From Streptomyces sp. AC512_CC834 (GTDB lineage Bacteria; Actinomycetota; Actinomycetes; Streptomycetales; Streptomycetaceae), in contig NZ_JAGMUO010000097.1 in NCBI RefSeq assembly GCF_019049325.1, positions 496,001 through 560,000 on the forward strand: 64,000 nucleotides of DNA, in the 5' to 3' direction. Positions 59,731 through 64,000 of this stretch are shown in pieces (within the stretch, counting starts at the first letter, position 1; each line of letters opens with the position of its first letter). The position numbers and the translations under genes were made by a program. Below the pieces are notes generated by a model. That model searched no databases, was not told where the DNA came from, and was given only the letters and a program-made list of their open reading frames with translations.

Positions 59731-60774
59731 ATGGAAGCTTCGGCGTTCCTCATCGCCGGTGTGATCGTCGCGCTTCTCGCGGTTTTCACCGTGGTGCGGG
59801 CGGTGCGCATCGTGCCGCAGGCCCGCGCCCGAAACGTCGAACGGCTCGGCCGCTACCATCGCACGCTGAAACCCGGACTCAGCCTGGTCATCCCGTACAT
59901 CGACCGGGTCTATCCGGTGATCGACCTGCGGGAACAGGTGGTGTCCTTCAAACCGCAGCCGGTCATCACCGAGGACAACCTGGTCGTCGAGATCGACACC
60001 GTGCTGTATTTCCAGGTCACGGATCCGCGCGCGGCCTTCTACGAGATCGCGAGTTTCCTCCAGGCGGTCGAGCAGCTCACCGTCACGACATTGCGCAATG
60101 TCGTGGGGTCCATGGACCTGGAGAAGACCCTCACCTCGCGCGACACCATCAACAGCCAGCTCCGCGGCGTACTGGACGAGGCCACCGGCAAATGGGGGCT
60201 GCGGGTGAACCGGGTGGAGATCAAGGCCATCGATCCGCCGCAGTCCATCAAGGACGCGATGCAGAAGCAGATGCGGGCCGAGCGCGACAAGCGGGCCGCG
60301 ATCCTCGGCGCGGAAGGCCAGCGCCAGTCGCAGATCCTCACCGCCGAGGGCGACAAGCAGGCCGCCGTCCTGCGCGCCGAGGGCAACCGCACCGCCGAGA
60401 TCCTCAAGGCGGAGGGACAGTCCCGGGCCATTGACGAGGTCTTCCAGGCCGTGCACCGCAACGACCCCGACCCCAAGCTCCTCGCCTATCAGTACCTCCA
60501 GGTGCTGCCGGAGCTTGCGCAGGGCTCGGGCAGTACGTTCTGGGTCATCCCCAGCGAGGTCACCTCCGCGCTCCAGGGAGTGTCCCGTGCCTTCACCGAG
60601 GCGCTCCCGCAGTCACCCGCCACCCGCGAGAAACCGTCGGACGAGGGGGCAGCCCAGGCCGCCAGCGACACCGCGCAGGCCGCGGAGGCCGCCGCCCAGG
60701 CGCTCGCCGACGCGGCCAGGGCCAACCGCGTGACACCCGAGGTGCTGCACACCCGCACGACCGAGGACCGGTGA
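59731..60774 (+). CDS. SPFH/Band 7 family membrane protein
   Basis: A 347-residue protein: N-terminal membrane helix (FLIAGVIVALLAVFTVVRAV), SPFH domain (VERLGRYHRTLKPGLSLVIP, TEDNLVVEIDTVLYFQV), coiled region with AEG repeats (LGAEGQRQSQILTAEGDKQA) and an Ala/Gln-rich C-terminal tail. Band 7 proteins organise membrane microdomains; with NfeD they form a conserved pair. GGGAG precedes ATG 59731. Confidence 0.92.
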   Translation: MEASAFLIAGVIVALLAVFTVVRAVRIVPQARARNVERLGRYHRTLKPGLSLVIPYIDRVYPVIDLREQVVSFKPQPVITEDNLVVEIDTVLYFQVTDPRAAFYEIASFLQAVEQLTVTTLRNVVGSMDLEKTLTSRDTINSQLRGVLDEATGKWGLRVNRVEIKAIDPPQSIKDAMQKQMRAERDKRAAILGAEGQRQSQILTAEGDKQAAVLRAEGNRTAEILKAEGQSRAIDEVFQAVHRNDPDPKLLAYQYLQVLPELAQGSGSTFWVIPSEVTSALQGVSRAFTEALPQSPATREKPSDEGAAQAASDTAQAAEAAAQALADAARANRVTPEVLHTRTTEDR

Positions 60775-61086
60775 GAACCCGGGACCGCCGCACGGGGTGG
60801 ACCGGTCCACGACTGGTTGAGGAGAACTGCTTGCACGCGTGGTGGTGGCCATCCGGCAGGCCACGCAAGGAGATCGACTTCCTTGCTGTACTCCCCGCGC
60901 AGGCCGCACAGGCAGTGCGACATCCCGTAAGGCCGCGACCTGTGGCTGACCCCGAATGAGAAGGACAAGCCACATCGGTAGCCCGAACGCCCGCGTGCGC
61001 CAGGTGGCCCATCCGGCCGCCCGAACGGGGCCGGTCCCGGCGTGGTCGTCCGTCCGGGCCCGGGGCGCCTGAGTACCCTCCGCCGC
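60775..61086. other. 312-bp intergenic region before ctaD
   Basis: No gene is supported. A 62-codon frame at 60771-60959 overlaps the SPFH stop and has no good start. GTGGTGGTGGCCATCC and GGCAGGCCACGC form a weak stem near 60840-60870. Function unknown. Confidence 0.5.
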
Positions 61087-61089
61087 ATG
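61074..61089 (+). promoter_or_regulatory. Leaderless promoter element of ctaD
   Basis: TACCCT (61074-61079), seven bases, ATG 61087. Confidence 0.55.
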
Positions 61090-62778
61090 GCGGTGGACAG
61101 AAGAACCGAACCGCTGCGCCGGACACCGGCTCGGCAGCGGACGAACCGCACGCTCGGGCGCGCGCTGGCGCGGTGGGCCACGACGACCGATCACAAGGTC
61201 ATCGGGCATCTCTACCTGGCGACGTCGTTCGGCTTCTTCCTCTTCGGCGGCGTCCTCGCCATACTGATGCGCGGTGAACTCGCCCGCCCGGGACTGCAGT
61301 TGTTCAGCAACGAGCAGTACAACCAACTGTTCACCATGCACGGCGCGATCATGCTGCTGCTGTTCGCGACCCCGCTGTTCGCCGGGTTCACCAACGCCAT
61401 CATGCCGTTGCAGATCGGTGCCCCGGACCTGGCGTTCCCCCGGCTCAACGCGCTCTCGTACTGGTTGTACCTGTTCGGCGGCCTGATGGTGGCGGCGGGC
61501 TTCCTGACCCCCGGCGGAGCGGCCTCGTTCGGCTGGTTCGCCTACGCGCCCCTGAACAGTGCGGTCTTCAGCCCCGGCCCGGGCGGTGACCTGTGGATCA
61601 TGGGCCTGGTGCTGAGCGGCGTGTCGACCACGCTCAGCGCCGTCAACTTCATCACCACCGTCCTGTGCCTGCGCGCCCCCGGCATGACCATGTTCCGGAT
61701 GCCGATCTTCACCTGGAACGTGCTGTTCACCTCGATCCTGGTGCTGCCCGCCTTCCCCGTGCTCACCGCCGCGCTGCTGGCGCTGGAGGCCGACCGGAAG
61801 TTCGGCGCCCACATCTTCGACGCCGCGAACGGCGGAGCACTGCTGTGGCAGCACCTGTTCTGGTTCTTCGGCCATCCCGAGGTGTACATCATCGCGCTGC
61901 CGTTCTTCGGCATCGTCACCGAGATCATCCCGGTCTTCAGCCGCAAACCGGTCTTCGGCTACGTCAGCCTGGTCGGCGCCACCATCGCCATCACCATGCT
62001 CTCCGCAGTGGTGTGGGCCCACCACATGTTCGCCACGGGTGCCGTACTGCTTCCCTTCTTCTCCGTCATGTCGTTCCTCATCGCCGTACCGACCGGAGTG
62101 AAGTTCTTCAACTGGACCGGCACGATGCTGCACGGCTCGCTGTCCTTCGAGACACCCATGCTGTGGTCGTGCGGCTTCCTGGTGACGTTCCTGCTCGGCG
62201 GCCTGAGCGGGGTCCTGCTCGCCTCCCCGCCGCTGGACTTCCACCTGACGGACTCCTACTTCATCGTCGCGCACCTGCACTATGTGGTGTTCGGCACGGT
62301 CGTCTTCGCGATGTTCGCCGGCTTCTACTTCTGGTGGCCGAAGCTCACCGGGAAAATGCTCGACGAACGCATCGGGAAGATCCACTTCTGGACGCTCTTC
62401 GTCGGCTTCCAGACCACGTTCCTCGTCCAGCACTGGCTCGGTGAGCAGGGCATGCCGCGGCGCTACGCCGACTATCTGACCGCGGACGGCTTCACCACGC
62501 TCAACACCATCAGCTCCATCGGCGCCTTCCTGCTGGGCCTGTCCACACTGCCGTTCCTCTACAACGTGTGGCACACCCACCACTACGGCACCCGGGTCGA
62601 GCGGGACGACCCCTGGGGCTACGGCCGTTCCCTCGAATGGGCCACCAGCAGCCCGCCCCCGCGCCACAACTTCACGTCGCTGCCCCGGATCCGCTCCGAG
62701 TCACCGGCGTTCGACCTCCATCATCCCGACATCGGCCATCCCGACATCGGCCGACACGATCGGAGGAAAGTGCGGTGA
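61087..62778 (+). CDS. ctaD: Cytochrome c oxidase subunit I (aa3 type)
   Basis: A 563-residue protein with twelve membrane helices. TMHGAIM (heme a His), WQHLFWFFGHPEVYI (CuB His and His-Tyr crosslink), WAHHMF (CuB His pair), TGVKFFNW (K-channel Lys) and HLHYVVFG (heme a3 and a His) are all present, so it should be catalytic. It reduces O2 to water and pumps protons. No ctaC, ctaE or qcr genes precede it, unlike the main operon, so this is probably a second copy. Confidence 0.95.
   Translation: MAVDRRTEPLRRTPARQRTNRTLGRALARWATTTDHKVIGHLYLATSFGFFLFGGVLAILMRGELARPGLQLFSNEQYNQLFTMHGAIMLLLFATPLFAGFTNAIMPLQIGAPDLAFPRLNALSYWLYLFGGLMVAAGFLTPGGAASFGWFAYAPLNSAVFSPGPGGDLWIMGLVLSGVSTTLSAVNFITTVLCLRAPGMTMFRMPIFTWNVLFTSILVLPAFPVLTAALLALEADRKFGAHIFDAANGGALLWQHLFWFFGHPEVYIIALPFFGIVTEIIPVFSRKPVFGYVSLVGATIAITMLSAVVWAHHMFATGAVLLPFFSVMSFLIAVPTGVKFFNWTGTMLHGSLSFETPMLWSCGFLVTFLLGGLSGVLLASPPLDFHLTDSYFIVAHLHYVVFGTVVFAMFAGFYFWWPKLTGKMLDERIGKIHFWTLFVGFQTTFLVQHWLGEQGMPRRYADYLTADGFTTLNTISSIGAFLLGLSTLPFLYNVWHTHHYGTRVERDDPWGYGRSLEWATSSPPPRHNFTSLPRIRSESPAFDLHHPDIGHPDIGRHDRRKVR
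62722..62751 (+). repeat. 15-bp in-frame tandem duplication near the ctaD 3' end
   Basis: CATCCCGACATCGGC at 62722-62736 and 62737-62751, giving His-Pro-Asp-Ile-Gly twice, nine codons before the stop. Confidence 0.85.
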
Positions 62779-63185
62779 GGACCGAATCCCGTCTGTTCAC
62801 CGGTGTGGCGGTCTTCTTCGGGGGCGAGGCGGCTCTCTACGGCTGGTGGTCCGGTGAGCCCGCCGGCACCGCCGCCCTCACCATCGCCTTCCTCATGGCC
62901 TCGCTCGTCGCGTTCTTCCTGCGCGTGCAGTACCGCAGGCGCGGGCTGCGGGCGCAGGACCGCGGCGACGGCGAGATCATCGACACCGCCGGCCCGCTCG
63001 ACTTCTTCCCGCCGCACAGCCCCTGGCCGATCACGATCGCACTGGCCGCCGTGGTACTCGCGTTCGGCATCGTCTTCGGCCTGTGGCTGGCGCTGATCGG
63101 CTTCGGCCTGCTGGGCCTGGGAGTCTGCGGCCTGGTCTTCCAGTACGCCGACCGGGGCACTCAGCGCTCAGGCTCACCCGAGTAA
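62775..63185 (+). CDS. ctaF: Cytochrome c oxidase subunit IV (actinobacterial)
   Basis: A 136-residue protein with about four membrane helices (LFTGVAVFFGGEAALYGWWS, AALTIAFLMASLVAFFLRVQ, ITIALAAVVLAFGIVFGLWL, LIGFGLLGLGVCGLVFQYAD). This is the small CtaF subunit of the actinobacterial aa3 oxidase. GTG 62775 overlaps the ctaD stop as GTGA, behind GGAGGAAAG. The last 25 bases overlap the convergent cytochrome b gene. Confidence 0.88.
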   Translation: MRTESRLFTGVAVFFGGEAALYGWWSGEPAGTAALTIAFLMASLVAFFLRVQYRRRGLRAQDRGDGEIIDTAGPLDFFPPHSPWPITIALAAVVLAFGIVFGLWLALIGFGLLGLGVCGLVFQYADRGTQRSGSPE

Positions 63186-64000
63186 GCCTCGGGTTCCGAG
63201 GTCGACGGCAATCCCGGCGCCGACTCCCGCGCCGCCCCGGCCTCCCGCTCCCGCTGCCCCTCCGTCTCCTCGACGTCGACCCGGTCGCCGTAGTACCACT
63301 CGCTGAGCGTCGCCCGCAGCCGCCCCACGTGCGGTGCGTCGCCCCCCTTCGCGGTCGGCGCGAGCGGCTCGGGCTCCCTGCGGGCCCGCAGTACGTGTCG
63401 CTCCTCGGGGTCGAGGGGTCCGTGGCTCTCGGCATAGCCGCCCGTGAGGGTCTGCCGCACCTCGCCCGTCTCCTCGCCCTCGGTCAGACGCTCGCGGTCG
63501 CGCTCCTGGAGCGCCAGGCAGACCCGTTTGGTCGCGATGAACGCGATCGGCGGCGCCACCACCAGGGCGACCCGGAACACCCACGTGAGCAGGTTCAGCG
63601 ACACGTGGAAGGTGTACGCGAGGATGTCGTTGCCGCCGGCCAGCAGCAGCACCCCGTAGAACCAGATCGCGGCGACGCCGAAACCGGTCCGCACGGGCTT
63701 GTCCCGGGGCCGGTCGCACAGATGGTGCTCCTCGTGATCGCCCGTCACCCACCGCTCGAAGAACGGGTAGGCGTACAGCACCGCGAACAGGACGCCCGGC
63801 AGCACCACGGCGGGCAGCAGCACGTTCCACATGACGGTGTGGCCCGCCACCGCAGTCTCGAACGGGGGCATCAGCCGTAGCGAGCCCTCCAGGAAGCCGA
63901 CGTACCAGTCCGGCTGCGAGCCCGTGGAGACGACGTCGGGACGGTAGGGGCCGTACGCCCAGATCGGGTTGATCTGCGCCACCGCCGCGAGCACCGTCAG
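63161..64000 (-). CDS. qcrB: Cytochrome bc1 complex cytochrome b subunit, C-terminal part (5' end off the window)
   Basis: The frame is open to base 64000; about 279 C-terminal residues are visible. AQINPIWAYGPYRPDVVSTG, SQPDWYVGFLEGSLRLMPPF and NVLLPAVVLPGVLFAVLYAY belong to the membrane part of actinobacterial QcrB after the Qo region. A charged cytoplasmic tail of about 120 residues follows. It would pass electrons from menaquinol toward the adjacent oxidase. Convergent with ctaF and overlapping it by 25 bp. Confidence 0.9.
   Translation of the reverse strand: MTVLAAVAQINPIWAYGPYRPDVVSTGSQPDWYVGFLEGSLRLMPPFETAVAGHTVMWNVLLPAVVLPGVLFAVLYAYPFFERWVTGDHEEHHLCDRPRDKPVRTGFGVAAIWFYGVLLLAGGNDILAYTFHVSLNLLTWVFRVALVVAPPIAFIATKRVCLALQERDRERLTEGEETGEVRQTLTGGYAESHGPLDPEERHVLRARREPEPLAPTAKGGDAPHVGRLRATLSEWYYGDRVDVEETEGQREREAGAARESAPGLPSTSEPEAYSGEPER

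Noticed and set aside
60771..60959. 62-codon ORF after the SPFH gene
   Set aside because: Overlaps the previous stop, has no ribosome site and no recognised domain; kept only as a note in the intergenic entry.

Overview
The window is high-GC DNA (G or C at nearly every third codon position) from an actinomycete, almost certainly a Streptomyces. The evidence is the gene content: a long chaplin with a sortase signal, an SsgA-like sporulation protein, a streptophobe-family membrane protein, an NsdA/NsdB-type TPR regulator, a SigB-family stress sigma factor, paired extra clpP genes next to a popR-like regulator, and many leaderless starts. The cluster rnhA - VOC - VOC - clpP3 - clpP4 - popR - sigL resembles, from memory, the sigL/clpP3P4 neighbourhood of the S. 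coelicolor chromosome arm. I see no rRNA, tRNA, CRISPR array, plasmid or prophage.

Layout. 1-4.6 kb: a UspA protein cut by the edge, then a tight three-gene redox/two-component cluster (REC-glutaredoxin-like-TrxR-like fusion, cNMP-binding histidine kinase, UBP zinc finger). 4.6-5.2 kb: large alternating tandem repeats. 5.2-13.6 kb: LAL-type LuxR regulator, TerD-CAP fusion with an AIM24 protein, threonine dehydratase-like enzyme, a membrane pseudokinase and an SsgA-like protein. 13.7-18.8 kb (minus): DUF6328 protein, a monooxygenase/aldo-keto reductase operon behind 9-bp iterons, RNase HI and two VOC proteins. 19.0-23.6 kb: ClpP3-ClpP4, PopR, SigL, an anti-sigma-type ATPase and two PRC-barrel proteins. 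23.7-35.3 kb: mostly small enzymes and regulators, plus a secreted GH19 chitinase and two small membrane proteins. 35.4-47.3 kb: chaplin, secreted S33 peptidase, release-factor-like protein, oxidoreductase, degenerate PAS/phosphatase protein, NsdA/B-like regulator, aminoglycoside phosphotransferase-like protein and secreted amidase. 47.3-64 kb: CGNR regulator, second UspA, DUF397 protein, acyl-CoA ligase, secreted serine hydrolase, FAD oxidase, a MITE-like element, a Ser/Thr kinase with TPRs, MpaB-like oxygenase, copper four-helix protein, NfeD-SPFH operon, an alternative cytochrome oxidase (ctaD-ctaF) and, convergently, a cytochrome b cut by the window end.

How it fits together. The centre looks like a stress and development island. 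The SsgA-like gene, sigL and the anti-sigma-type gene each carry a match to the SigB-type promoter pattern (GNNT-N14-16-GGGTAY). A perfect PopR-type palindrome lies in front of clpP3. The chaplin has a BldN-like promoter and the chitinase has paired DasR-like elements. The most unusual signals are a ClpP4 without the catalytic histidine, a kinase-like receptor lacking its catalytic residues, a redox fusion lacking the expected cysteines, two promoters carrying three 9-bp iterons, and short tandem duplications that repeatedly span or abut stop codons.
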